DNA of 64,000 nt, from assembly GCF_000346465.2 (NCBI RefSeq), contig NC_034013.1, positions 616,211 to 680,210 of the forward strand, read 5' to 3'. Shown here piece by piece: positions 44,467 to 56,365 of the stretch (positions are counted from its first letter, which is position 1; each line of letters starts with the position of its first letter). The DNA comes from Prunus persica (Eukaryota; Streptophyta; Magnoliopsida; Rosales; Rosaceae). A program made the position numbers and the translations under genes. The notes under the pieces were generated by a model. That model saw nothing but the letters and a program-made list of their open reading frames with translations. It had not been told where the DNA came from and searched no databases.

Positions 44467-46188
44467 CTATGTCCAGCCACCTCTTCTTCCAATTATAATC
44501 ATTAGGTTCACACAGATAAGACTTTTGTCAGTACACTATCTGTTACTTTGTCATAACCCATTCTTGCTTCTATAGTTGGCTGTAAAACCTATGCCTCCAT
44601 GTGGTCTCTTATCTTCAAATACTTCATTTAGAAGTCAATCGCCAACTTCTCTCATCTTCGGCGTCATCTTAATGAGATTTCTCGCGAGACTAGATCTGTC
44701 TCAAATTGTCTTTAGGAGGCCAAATCAATTTCTGACTAGCTAGATTCCATAGAAGAACCAGTCTCTAATACATACTTGGTTAATGCCATTCTCCAAGGCC
44801 TTAGTGATGAGTACAAGATGTTGGTGACAGCTCTTGAGAACCTAGACACTCTTCCTGATTTCAGTGCTTTACGATCTCGTCTTCTGACTCAAGAGTCCTG
44901 CCGTCGACCTATCTTTTCCTCTTAGCCGGTTGCCTTGCTTGCCTCCCAGGGTGCATCCCAACCTTCCTTCTCAAATTCTAGTTCATGAAACAATCATAGG
45001 CACAGTGATTGGAACCACATGAATAATGGTCATCGAAACAACTTCGATTCTCGTTTCTCGACTCCTGGTGTTTTGGGTGCAGCACCTACTGCCTCTTGTT
45101 AGCTCTGTCATGGCTCAAGTCATTTTGCTCCGACATGTCCTATGCTCTCTCAGTTTTCCAGTCCACATGTGCCCAACTCTTTGCACACTGCATTTGCTGG
45201 ATTACAAATTGCAGGACAGCCGCATACCACTCCTTCACCTGGTCCCACTTATACCATTCATTTTCTACATGACCCTTCTTGGTATCTTGGTACAGGTGCC
45301 ATCACTCACATGATTGGGAATCCGAGCCTTCTCTAGCAACGCCTTCCATACAATGGTCATGATAAAGTTCACCTTGGCAATGGAGATCAGATGCCTATTT
45401 CCTACATGGGTAACATGTCATTCTCCATTGGCTCCAGCTTTTTCCAATTAAACAATGTTTATGCGATTCCTTCCATGCATAAAAATCTTCTGTCTATTGC
45501 ACAACTTTGTCATGATAATAATGTTTTGTGTGCCTTTGATTCTCAACACTTTTATATTTTTGATCGCTCTAATAGTTCTCTCCTATTTCAAGGCCTATGT
45601 AATAACAGTCCCTACAAGCTTCCATATCTTCCTTCTCGTATTACATGTTTATCTGCTTCTCTTCAGTCATCATCAATATGGCACAATCACTTAGGTCATC
45701 CTTCTAGTAAAATAATATCCTTTTTAGGCAAAAATCACTTGTTAGGTTCCCAATTTAAATTCCAAAAATATTTTTGTAAAGGTTGTGCTTTGAGTAAATC
45801 CACACAACTTCAGTTTAAAAATTCTAATGAAGTACGTAACAATTCTCTTTTTTCTCTTGTGCATTCTAATGTTTGGCAATCTCATATTTCTTCTGTTAAA
45901 GGCTATAAATATTATGTGTTGTTTACTGATGATTTTACTTGGTTTACTTGGCTATATTTCATGAGACATAAGTCTGAGGTTCTTTCCCATTTTAAGAATT
46001 TTTTGTCATACATTATGACTCAATTCTCTACTTTCTTAAAAAAGTTTCAGAGTTATGGAATTTATCATAGCTTTTCTTGCCCCCATACTCCTCAACAGAA
46101 TGGTCTTACTAAACGCAAGCACCATCACATTACTGACATGTCTCAAACTCTTCTTTTCTCGAGTCAAATTCCTACTTGTCATTGAGTT
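44467..46188 (+). pseudogene. outer copia gag (rest), protease-like and integrase pieces
   Basis: Continues the outer element after the inner copia: gag text NTYLVNAILQGLSDEYKMLV and LENLDTLPDFSALRSRLLTQ; the protease-like block YLGTGAITHM (DTGA altered to GTGA, so the catalytic Asp is lost); then LSIAQLCHDNNVLCAF, the integrase zinc region HNHLGHPSSKI and CKGCALSKS, and the rve core FTDDFTWFTWLYFM and PHTPQQNGLTKRKHHH. The integrase stops at TCH-stop just before the gypsy insertion. Stops are scattered in the gag part. Confidence 0.85.
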
Positions 46189-46193
46189 GATGT

Positions 46194-49100
46194 TGACAGG
46201 ACCCGATCCAAATTCCGCTTTGGAATCCGAGTCAGACCCTGTGCGTGACCGACACTTGGCAAATGTCGGGTACAAAAGACCTATTTGCCCTTCTATACAA
46301 AACACGAGAAGATGACAAGGTTGACTTCTACCGAAAAACCGGCAGAGTTTCCCTTGTAACTGGCTCAATACCAAAACATTCACACCTGCCAAACAAGTAT
46401 ACATATATACAACCAACTGCCAGCATATGTATATATACATTCTAAGAGATCAAAACTCAGTCTAGGGCAAAACATCAGAGCGACTGCTAAGAATTTACGA
46501 AAGAGTGAATCTTTGTACAAATAGGTGAGAGGTGCCACTATGGTGGAGAACCCTTCCACGAAGCGACGGTAATACCCGGCTAACCCCAGAAAACTTCGTA
46601 TCTCAGTAATACTGGTTGGTCGTAGCCAATTGACTACTGCTTCAATCTTTTGAGGATCAACATAAATGCCCTCTGCAGAGATCACGTGTCCCAAGAAGCT
46701 CACTCTGTCTAACCAAAATTGATACTTGCCGAATTTGGCATAAAGTTGCCTCCTTCTCAGAGTCCTCAACACAAGGTTTAAATGCTTCATATGTGCCTTC
46801 TGACTCTTTGAATACACCAGAATGTCATCTATGAACACAATCACAAAGCGATCCAAATAACGTCGAAACACTCTGTTCATGAGGTCCATAAATGCAGCTG
46901 GCACATTCGTTAATCCAAATGGCATCACCAGGAACTCATAGTGCCCATACCTCGTTCGAAACGCAGTTTTAGGCACATCCTCTTCTCTAACCCGTAACTG
47001 ATGATATCCAGACCTCAGGTCAATCTTAGAAAAGACCTTGGCACCCTTCAGCTGATCAAACAAGTCATCAATGCGAGGCAAGGGATATCTATTCCGCACT
47101 GTGATCTTGTTCAGCTGTCTGTAGTCAACGCATAACCTCATGGTGCCATCCTTTTTCTTAACAAATAAAACTGGAGCACCCCATGGAGAAAAACTGGGGC
47201 AGATGAAACCCTTATCTACCAGCTCCTGTAACTGCGTCTTTAACTCCCGCAACTCTGCTGGTGCCATTCTGTATGGTGCTTGCGAAATAGGATTTGTTCC
47301 TGGAGCGAGCTCAATAACAAACTCAATCTCCCGCTGAGGAGGTACTCCAGGAAGATCCTCAGGAAATACATCTGGAAAGTCCTGTATGATTGGAATATCC
47401 TCCAATCGCAGCCCATTATCTCTGGTATCAATGACATGTGCTATATAGCCTGAGCACCCTTTTCTTAGCAACCGTTTTGCCGTCATAGCTGAAATGAGAC
47501 AAGATGGAAGCACTCGGCGTTCGCCATAAAAAGTTACTTCATGTCGTCCGGGACTACGGAATACAACTTCTTTCCTGAAGCAATCTACTGAGGCACGATG
47601 TCTGGCTAACCAATCCATCCCTAAGATGACGTCCAAGTCAACCATGCCCAAAGGAATTAAATCTGCTTCCAAAAACACATTTCCCACCATCACTGTACTA
47701 TCGCGATACACTGTACCTATCCTAAAAATCTCTCCTGTAGGTACTGAGATCGCCAGTTCAGTTTGCAGAGCCGAAAGTCTAACGTTGGCATTATGGGCAA
47801 AACTAGGTGTGACAAATGAGTGCGTAGCCCCAGGGTCAATCAAAACTCTAGCAGGAATGCCAAAGACTGGTAAAATACCTGTAATTACGTCAGGCGATGC
47901 ATGTGCTTCCTGCTGGGACATGTTATATACTCTGCCTGTGGCTCTGGAACGTCCACCACGTCCCCTCTGCTGACTACTACCTCCACTTGCCACACTGGTT
48001 TAGGCACCACCACTGGACGAAGCCTCCACAAATGGTGGTATCTCCTGTGATCGACCCTGCATAACTGTCCCTGGAATTGGCGCATCTGTGGTCTCTCTAG
48101 TCTGCAGGAACAACGGGAAATTCTTCCGAAAATGTCCAGGTTGTCCACAGTAATAACATCCAGTAGTACCCTATTGGCAAGGCCCAGAATGGTACCTACC
48201 GCACCTGGCACATTGGGGGCGACTCCTCCTGCCAGATCCTGACAGCAACTGTCTTCCAACACCTCTTGCACTACCCCCAGAGCGGTTTTCAAAACTGCTA
48301 CTTTGGTTGGAACCTCCGCTGGAGCTGAATCCAGGTCGGTAACCTCCATAGCTATGACCATTGGATGATCCCAAACTGTAACTGCCTCTCTTAGATGATC
48401 CCTGGCTAGGACCACCTATTTCAAACTGCTGCCTACAGAGTTCACCCCGTGGTCTGGCCCTCATCTGGCTGCTACTGTACAACATTACTTCACCACCCTC
48501 CCCCGCGCTCCCAGCACGCGCAGGCAGATTTGGGTGTCTTAAGCAATTTCGGGTGCTCAAAAAATCTCGGAACCAGGACTCCAAACTCCTATCCTAGATA
48601 AAACACCCCATTTGGAGTCACTTTTGTTCTTGGACCTACCCCAAAAACTGACTGGAAGTGGCCGAACATTGAGGCCGAAAGTCGGCCGAATTCCAATTTG
48701 CAAACTGAGCTAGCTACGGTCAAAATCGATGCAAACCTACCCAACCATCAGCTAGAGCATGAAAAATAGCTAGAAAACCATACCTTACTCGACAAATTTG
48801 GAAGAGAATTGAAGGAGAACGAGCGGTTGGAAGTTTTGACAAAACCGACTCGTTTTTCACCGTTTCCGGCGGCTGACGGCAGCGGCTGGCAGCGGGCTGG
48901 GCTGGGTGTGGTGGCGGCGCGACGCCGGTCGTTTTGGCTCCGGTCTTGCTGCTTGGAATGGCCGGTGGTGGTGGCTCTAACAAGTGGAGGGCGACGGGAG
49001 GGAGAGAAAGAAAACAGAGAGGGAGGAGGGCTCGGGGAGAGAGAAAGAGAGAGAGAGAGAGGTGAGGTTATATAAAAATTTTGATTTTCCAATTTACCAT

Positions 49101-49333
49101 TTTGCCCCTCGTGATATTTTAATCATATTTTCTTTGTTAAAACTCCGATCCGAGCTCACTTCGTGTCTATGAACTCGTGTCGTCGTGCTCTACGCAACGG
49201 TGTATGTGGAATTGTCAAATTCCTTTTGGGTCAAAAAGTCAACTTTGAGTTCATAATTTAGTCAAAGGGCAAAATTGTCTTTCCGCATAATAAATTACTC
49301 ATTAAATATGAATTTTAGGTTTGGGTCATTACA
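46194..49333 (-). mobile_element. truncated Ty3/gypsy element
   Basis: A perfect GATGT duplication (46189-46193 and 49334-49338) brackets a block with TG...CA ends (TGACAGGACCCGATCC on the left, GGTCATTACA on the right). The outer copia integrase frame resumes directly after it (VSFAIFFINRFHSPIVHWS). The minus-strand coding region covers gag end, protease and reverse transcriptase only; RNase H and integrase are absent. I found no LTR pair within the block, so it is a deletion derivative or a chimera. The 5' (high-coordinate) part has a CGGCGG-rich leader-like region (about 48850-48990) and a GA repeat (about 49036-49064). Confidence 0.75.
46380..48584 (-). pseudogene. gypsy gag-protease-reverse transcriptase remnant
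   Basis: One minus-strand frame with two internal stops (about 48171 and 48000). Gag end: QCARCGRYHSGPC and a zinc knuckle CYYCGQPGHFRKNF, whose last Cys is lost. Protease: [14 protein letters not shown] (D-P-G in place of D-S-G). Reverse transcriptase: [68 protein letters not shown] (catalytic FIDD), [19 protein letters not shown] end. The frame then runs into unrelated text ([19 protein letters not shown]). The style is that of plant chromovirus-type (Tekay/Del-like) gypsy elements. Confidence 0.88.
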
Positions 49334-49338
49334 GATGT

Positions 49339-51396
49339 CGTCTCCTTTGCTATTTTTTTCATCAATCGTTTTCATTCACCTATTGTTCACTGGTCTTCTC
49401 CTTATTCTTGTCTTTATGGAAAAATTCCTTCATATTCTGAGTTGCGAGTTTTTGGTTGTGCATGTTATCCGCATTTAGGTGCATATATGACTAATAAACT
49501 TTTACCAAGAACTGGTGAGTGTGTTTTTCTAGGTTACAACTTGCAGCTTAAAAGGTACAAATGCCTTGATCACACTACTGGTCGTCTCTTCATATCTTGC
49601 TATGTTCACTTGATGAGCATTCATTTCCCTTTGTTGCACAGAAACGTTTGCCTCATCCCAGTGAATGGGTTACAATCCCCTTTTCACATGTTGTGCCTCA
49701 TCCCACCTACTACTTTGCCATATCCCACCTTGCCACCGGCTACAGAGGCATCATCCCCACACGTGGCCCCTATTCGAACATACCAAGGCTGGCCATGTCC
49801 ACCTCATGATCTGCAATCTCATTTTATATCATCCTCTCCTAGAGCTCCTGAGCCCACTGTTGATGGGTATACTTCTGATTCTGGTTCATCTATTGTTATG
49901 TGTCATCCTATGCTTACTCACCACCAGGCTGGTACTCTTCACCCTCGAGTTCGCAATGACGGCATCATTCAGTATCCTCTTCCTCGTGCTTTGTTGGCTC
50001 ATGCTTCTCTTACTTCCAAAGAACCCACTTGTTTCTCTTAGGCTGTTCGTTTTCTTGAATGGCTTGAGGCCATGGTTACTGAATTTAATGTTCTTCTCAA
50101 GAATCAGACATGGGTTCTTGTTCCTCCTTCTCAGCAACATGTGGTTGGATGTAAGTGGGTTTTTAAGCTTAAACAGAAGTCAGATGGGTTTATTGAGAGG
50201 TACAAGGCTCACCATGTTGCTAAGGGTTCCATAACAACCTGGTATTGATTTTGATGAGACTTTTAGTCATGTGGTGAAGCCTACAACAATTCGGACCGTT
50301 CTTGCTCTGGCAGTTTCCTTTGGTTGGTCTCTTTGTTAACTGGATGTGAAAAATGCATTTTTTCATGGTTATTTGGACACTACTGTTTTTATGTCTCATC
50401 CTCCGGGTTTGTTGAACCAGCTCGCTCTACTCATGTATGTCGGCTTTATAAAGCCATTTATGATCTTAAGCAGGCTCCTTGTGCTTGGTTTCAGCGACTT
50501 AGTGGCTTTTTACTCCAGTTTGGGCTTGTTCAGAGTCGAGCTGATCCCTTTTTATTTATCTTTCACTGCTCGTCTAACATTATGGTTCTCTTATTGTATG
50601 TTGATGGTATTGTTTTTACATGGAATCAACCCTCTTTCATCTCCTTATTTGTTCTTACACTTGGTCAAGAGTTTGAACTTACTGATATGGGTCTGCTCTC
50701 TTATTTCTTGGGGCTTGAAGCCACCTCTATCACCTCTGGTCTCCTTCTCTCACAAACAAAATATATTCTTGATCTTCTCAAACGGCATTCCATGACTGAT
50801 TGTAACCCTTGTAGTACTCCAGTTTGTGCATCTCATTAGCTATCCTCTCTTGATGATGAGTTACGTTCTGATGCAACTAAGTATAGGCAGTTTGTGGGCT
50901 ACCTTCAATATCTCACTTTCACTAGACTTAACATCTCTTTTGCCGTTCATCATATTGCTGTCTCCGAGCCCCCTTGCTCTTCATGATTTCTCTGATTCTG
51001 ATTTGGCTGGTTGTCCTGATACCCGTCGTTCGACCACCAGTTTTTGTGTGTTTCTTGGTTCCAACCTTATTTCTTGGTGTGCTAAGAAACAATAGACAAT
51101 TTCTCGCTCATCTACTAAGGCTGAATATCGCTCTCTAGCTCATGTTTGTGTAGACACTACTTGGATCTCTTATCTCTTTCATGAGTTGGCGCTTCCTCCT
51201 TCTGGACCAACCTTATTGTTGTGTGACAATCTCAGCACTCCTACATGGCTTCCAATCTAGTGTTTCATGCTCGCACTAAACATATTGAACTCGATTACCA
51301 CTTCATTCGAGAGCGCATTATCTCTGGCTCTCACCAAGTTCAATTTGTTTCCTCTTCCAATCAGCTCGCTGACATCCTCACCAAAGGCCTAATTGA
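49339..51396 (+). pseudogene. outer copia integrase end, reverse transcriptase and RNase H
   Basis: Reads ELRVFGCACYPHLGAYMTNK and CVFLGYNLQLKRYKCLDHTT (integrase C-terminal part). Reverse transcriptase text is broken over several frames (HVVGCKWVFKLKQKSDGFIE, LDVKNAFFHGYLDTTVFMSH-type segment, LLYVDGIVFTW with the second catalytic Asp changed to Gly, DMGLLSYFLGLEA). RNase H follows ([47 protein letters not shown]). Many stops and frameshifts. The usual tail and polypurine tract after ILTKG are missing, and the text runs straight into LTR sequence. Confidence 0.85.
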
Positions 51397-51558
51397 TGTA
51401 TATACTGTTTATATCTCTCCAGTCAACTATATTAATTGTCAATCCCTATAGACTAGAAATTCCTTTATCTATATTTCCTATTGTAACGTTAGCTTGGCTG
51501 TATATATACTTTCCACCAACAGTGAGAAGAATAACAATTCAAATTTCACAAACTTACA
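51397..51558 (+). repeat. 3' LTR of the outer copia, 5'-truncated
   Basis: Matches the 5' LTR from TGTATATAC onwards (23732) to the terminal ACTTACA. The first 34 bases present in the 5' LTR (TGTTAGACCTCATCCC...) are absent, so one deletion removed the polypurine tract and the LTR start. CTTCT follows. Confidence 0.85.
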
Positions 51559-51563
51559 CTTCT

Positions 51564-52490
51564 AAAAAACTGGCTTGGCTGACAATAAGTAGGGGAGGAG
51601 GACTTGATGTTGTTTTGGGTGGGATCATAAAAACGCTTTCTACATAAGCATTCAGGACACACTACCAAGTGTTTGTTATAAGATAAACACTTCTAAATAA
51701 GTGCTTATAATCTAGCAAAAGTTCTTTCTATTTTATTAAGGGCCCGTTTGATAACCATTTCAATTTTTAATTTTCATATTTAAAACCCTAAAAATTGGAA
51801 ACTTGAAAAATGAAAATAAAAAACTGTTACTAAACATATTTTCAATTTTTATTTTTCAAAAAAAAGTAAAAATGAAAATAAAAATAAAATAATTATCAAA
51901 CGGTGCTAATATTATATGTGAAGTTAGAATGTTCTATTAGTTTGGATAATTTTTGAAGCAAGCAAAAATTATTTTTATATTTTTACAAAACAAGCTGAAG
52001 TAAGCAAAAGCACAAAGTGCAGTGTGCAGTGCAGATGACCAAGTAACGTTCATGAGAGCTGTGATGAAAGATTGGACTTCGGAAAAGAGAAGGAAAAAGA
52101 AGAAAAGGAGAAAGCGCCAAACACAAGATTGACAAAAAGAAATGTTATCCAGACGGGTTGAGAGCAGCAAATGCGATATACTCGCCTGGTTTGAAGGACC
52201 ACGTAGACAGCGACCTACTTTGTTTTTGAATTTTAAAATTGTAACAGCGAGTAATATTAAAGCACAGTCGACAGTCGACCCAAAGAAAAAAGCAAATAGC
52301 AATGAAGGCGTTGGATTGGAGTAAATGCAAATTAAATTATTATTATATTTTTTGTAAGAATGCAAAATAGCAAATTAGGGCTTGGCTTTTACTCGCTTTT
52401 TAAATATACGCCCGTACACGGAAAGGCACGAAATAAAAAGAAAATATAATATCCGAATTAAAATATAACTAATATTCAGAATTCTCGCAT
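51564..52490. other. intergenic region and distal promoter of the AHL gene
   Basis: No gene seen. It contains a MITE at 51740-51907 and then AT-rich sequence. A telo-box-like AACCCTAGAA lies at about 52537, just downstream, near the probable transcription start. Confidence 0.5.
51740..51907. mobile_element. short MITE with GTTTGATAA inverted ends
   Basis: The left end GGGCCCGTTTGATAACCATTT is mirrored by the right end, AATTATCAAACGGTGCT. The interior is A/T-rich with an imperfect hairpin (AATTTTTAATTTTCAT against ATGAAAATAAAAA). It is 168 bases. Flanking TTA/TAA suggests a PIF/Harbinger-type target site. Confidence 0.6.
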
Positions 52491-52578
52491 TTCTCAGAAA
52501 AAGGGCTTCGGAGCCGCTCTGCGTTTTCGTTCCGGAACCCTAGAATTTCCGCGTCGGCGTAATTTTCCTGAATTATTG

Positions 52579-53205
52579 GTAAGTTGAACGTATTTTTTGG
52601 GCTTATTTTACGATTTTCCTCAATTTTCATTGTATTTTCTTTTATGATTCTTTTACTTTGAATTTCCGAATAAATAAAAGATTTATTTATTTTTAAACAA
52701 ATTGTTCGTTGGTGGAAGTAAAATGCTGATTTTTGTTTGGTTTAAGCTTTAATTTTAAAATATTTTGCATGATCTATGCTGAAATTTGAAAAATAAAATA
52801 AAAGCAAATGTAAAATTTTCTGGTGGTTTTTAAACCAGGTCTGTAAGTTGAATGTAATTCTCGTCGCAGTTATTAGGGTTTGTTGTTCAGTTGGGGTTGG
52901 ATTTTAGTCCCAGATTCGTGGGTAAGTATGTTGTCAGAGTTAGGGTTTAGATACTTGTTGCAGAATGAGCTTACTTGGAATCTAGCATCATCATCTTCTT
53001 CTCCTTCTTTATTTTTTTATTTTTCTGTTTTACTGGTGGTTAAGAATTAAGATACCACAAAAAACAATAATCATTTTGTAAATACCATTTTAAAATTGGT
53101 TGGTTTTGTTTATGGATTAGGGTTTGTAAATTGTGCTGATCTGAGAAATGGTAAATTTCTTTGCACTCACTGAGCTTTTATTTTATTTTTCTTATGGTGT
53201 TTCAG
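52579..53205 (+). other. AHL10: leader intron of the AHL gene
   Basis: TTATTG|GTAAGTTG at 52579 and TTTCAG| at 53205 bracket a T-rich 627-base interval. The leader exon before it starts near 52490. The ATG at 53301 lies 95 bases into the next exon. Confidence 0.55.
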
Positions 53206-53300
53206 AGGCTGGTTTGATGGGATTTTAGTACAAGTGCAAAACTGCAAATTATTATTATTATTTTTAAATTTAAAAAAAGAAAAAAAGAAAGAAAAAAAAG

Positions 53301-56300
53301 ATGTCGGGATCTGAGACAGGAGTGATGACGAGTAGAGAGCCGTTCAGCGTCGGTGGTCTGCAGAAGAGTCCGCTGCAATCACAGGCCGCCATACAGAACA
53401 TGCGCTTGAACTTCAGTCCTGACGGCTCTGCTGCTGCTGCTCTCTACAAGCCTGTCGCCGCCGCCACCTCGCCCACTTACCAATCCTCTGCCGCTGCCGG
53501 CGGTTCTGCTCCTGTTCCGTTAGCTGCCGGCGAGGGTTCACCAGGTGCTGCTGTTATGGCCCCTGCTCCTGCTGCTGCTGGGCTTAACATGAACATGGGT
53601 AGCGAGCCAATGAAGAGGAAGAGAGGGAGGCCCAGGAAGTATGGGCCAGATGGCACCATGGCACTGTCTCTCTCACCTTCAGCTGCGTCTGTCACCGTAA
53701 CCCAGTCCAGTGGTGGAGCCTTTTCTCCTCCTCCTCCTCATCCTCCTCCTCCATCTGTAGGTTCTGCTTCACCCACTTCCATCAAGAAAGCCAGAGGCAG
53801 ACCACCTGGTTCTACCAAGAAGCAACAATTGGATGCTTTGGGTAAAGCTTCTTTCCTTTTATTTTTCCAAATTGGGTTTTCCTTAAATCCTTTGAATCTT
53901 ATTGGGTTTGCTTTTATTTTTTGTGGGCGGCGTTTTAAATCTGCGTTCTTCTGTGTCTTTGATGTTGCTATTGTTTTTCTTTTGCGTTTACCCTTGTCTG
54001 TCGCGTGGTGATTTTTCAATGTTTGAGTGAGCCGTTGGGTTTTAAGGCGACAGTGGCTTTGACTTATTCCCATACCGGGATCAACTAAGTTCTATTTTTA
54101 TGTACTTGTCTTTGTTTTTTTTTTTTTCTTACTTATTATCTTCTCTATTGGAGGTTCCTTGTTCCCACCCTTTTGGGTTTCTGACAGAAAATGAAGTGGT
54201 CGTTGTTTTTTATTTAATGAAAAGGGATATATTCGTGGATGACTCTATGGAATAGAAAAGGGTACTGGAACTGAGGTTCTGTTCAGTGTCTCTTTAGATT
54301 CTTATGTTTGTTTCAAAATTACTTATCTGCCCTTGATTCTTGTATTGCAATCAGATGCTGTAAGCTCAAAGATATTGAACCTTTGATTATTCATGATATT
54401 TCCATGCGCATATGATATCTTATAATGATAATGCTTTTTCGTATTTCTTTCAAATGGAATTATTCGTCTTAAATTGTTTACGCAGAGTCTATTTTACAGT
54501 GGAACTTTATCAATAAGATTTTATAAAATATTTCCAATATTGGAAAAATATGCTTTTGAAAGTTTCCAATCATGCTGCTTAAATCTTATTAATAGCGTTT
54601 AATTTAGTATTTCAAATATCAAGTGGTAAGACTAGAATTGTCACGAAACAAAAATGTTTATTTGTTTCCTTATATAACTTATAGATGCAGTGGCAAGGAT
54701 CTTATTTTATTGTTTCCTTTTCAAGAATTCAATTTTGATGTTGCTTTTCCCCCTGCAAATTAATGTATAATAATAACGGTGCTAAGTGTTAATTTGTTTT
54801 CCTCTTTGCAGGATCTGTGGGGTTTGGATTTTCGCCACATGTTATCACTGTAAAAGCTGGAGAGGTTTCTAATTCCCCTTCTTTCTTTAATTTTTTATTT
54901 TTACTGCTCTTCCCTCTTTGAACATCACTGCACTCTTACTCTGAATAGTTGTTGAGCTACAAACATCACTGCAACCCTTACAGTTTCCATATTCTCCAAC
55001 TTCTTGTCTGTTTCATTAACTTTTGAATTTGACTGATCATTTTTCTAGTTGATTACAGTATTGAAATTTTATTTTAATGCATTTAATCTTTCAGGATGTA
55101 TCGGCAAAAATAATGTCATTTTCTCAGAATGGTCCTAGGGCTGTTTGCATCTTGTCTGCAAATGGAGCCATTTCTAATGTGACTCTTCGCCAACCAGCCA
55201 CATCTGGTGGAACTGTAACATACGAGGTTTGTGAGATTGCTACCTGTCTGTTGGCCTTCCCTTGCATAGGATGTGCTGACTTTTTCATGCGGTTGTATTG
55301 AAAGTATGTTGGGCCTCAATAGTTATCCTCTGGGAGTATGGACGGGATGAAAAATTACTCCAAGTCTTTCTAGGACTGAAATTGAATTGTGTCAAAAGAA
55401 AAGAAAAAGCTTGGTGGTGAATTGGTAACAGTTAAAGTTTACATATACTCCACAACGCTGTGAAGAAAAGCACTCTAGGGGGCTACAGTAGTGATTTTTG
55501 TTGTTTCTCATATTGCCGCTTTTACTAGTTTAAATTGCCCTTGACCTAACACGAGTAATTATCATAAACTTTTTGTTAATCATTTGGTAATTACGATAGG
55601 AGGGTCGGCTTCATTTTATGTATATTTTCTACCTATGAATATTCTCTGCTAATTCCTGTTTTTCTTATGAATTTTCATATGCAGGGGAGGTTTGAAATTC
55701 TAACACTTTCTGGCTCATTTCTTCTATCTGAAAGTAGTGGCCAGCGGAGTAGAACTGGGGGCTTAAGTGTGTCATTATCTGGCCCAGATGGTCGAGTTTT
55801 AGGTGGTGGTGTGGCAGGTCTTCTGACAGCTGCCTCCCCTGTTCAGGTACATTTCTTATAACTTTTCCCATACAGTTATTTGTGTGTGTGCATTTTTATT
55901 TATTTATTTATAACTTGTGATGCGAAAATTATTAGTTTAAGTTCAGAAGATTTTCCACAATATGTGTGGGTCTATAAACTGTGATGTTAACACTGGACAG
56001 GCCCTATTCTATATATTTGTTTCTTTGAGAAAAAGGAATTTATCAGCAGTATTAGCACTGCCAGATACAGCATCTTCATATGATTGAACATAATAGAAAC
56101 ACTGATTTTACGATTGCAAAATCCATTGCAGGTAGTAGTTGGGAGCTTTGTTGCAGATGGTCGGAAAGAACCAAAGACAACAAACCAATTGGAGCCTGTA
56201 GCACCGAAACTTGCACCGAGTAGTGGGCCAACAGGGGCCAGTAGCCCCCAGTCACGCGGAACGCTCAGTGAATCTTCAGGCGGACCTGGAAGTCCGCTTA

Positions 56301-56365
56301 ACCAGAGTACAGGAGGCTGCAATAACAGTAACCCGCAAGGCATGTCTAGCATGCCATGGAAGTGA
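53301..56365 (+). CDS. AHL10: AT-hook motif nuclear-localised protein (AHL10-like)
   Basis: Five exons join in frame: 53301-53841, 54812-54864, 55095-55226, 55685-55846 and 56132-56365, giving 373 residues. Two AT-hooks, KRKRGRPRKYGPDG (about 104-117) and KKARGRPPGS (about 162-171), bind the minor groove of AT-rich DNA. A PPC/DUF296 domain follows (about 181-315: GFGFSPHVITVKAGEDV, FSQNGPRAVCILSANGAIS, GRFEILTLSGSFLLSESSG, SVSLSGPDGRVLGGGVAGLL, VVVGSFVADGRK) and mediates AHL trimerisation. Two hooks with introns in the PPC region mark the clade-B, multi-exon AHL group. Its place beside SWI3B-like and SDR genes supports AHL10. The tail is Ser/Gly/Pro-rich. It acts in the nucleus at matrix-attachment regions. 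Confidence 0.93.

Larger units (their letters stand above)
23698..51558 (+). mobile_element. outer Ty1/copia retrotransposon, interrupted by four insertions
   Basis: The 5' LTR begins TGTTAGACCTCATCCC at 23698. The 3' LTR ends CAAACTTACA at 51558. Both outer flanks are CTTCT (23693-23697 and 51559-51563), a perfect 5-bp target duplication 27.9 kb apart. Excluding insertions, the element is about 4.5 kb. It has a primer-binding site TGGTATCAACGC directly after the 5' LTR (24778), a gag start at 25407, copia pol pieces in order (gag, zinc-free spacer, protease-like IT-M, integrase, RT, RNase H) and a terminal ILTKG block before the 3' LTR. Every coding piece contains stops, so it is dead. Confidence 0.88.

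Noticed and set aside
48748..49092. Minus-strand Ser/Pro-rich open frame in the gypsy block as a host gene
   Set aside because: Low-complexity text from the GA/CT repeat and GC-rich leader of the element, with no domain.
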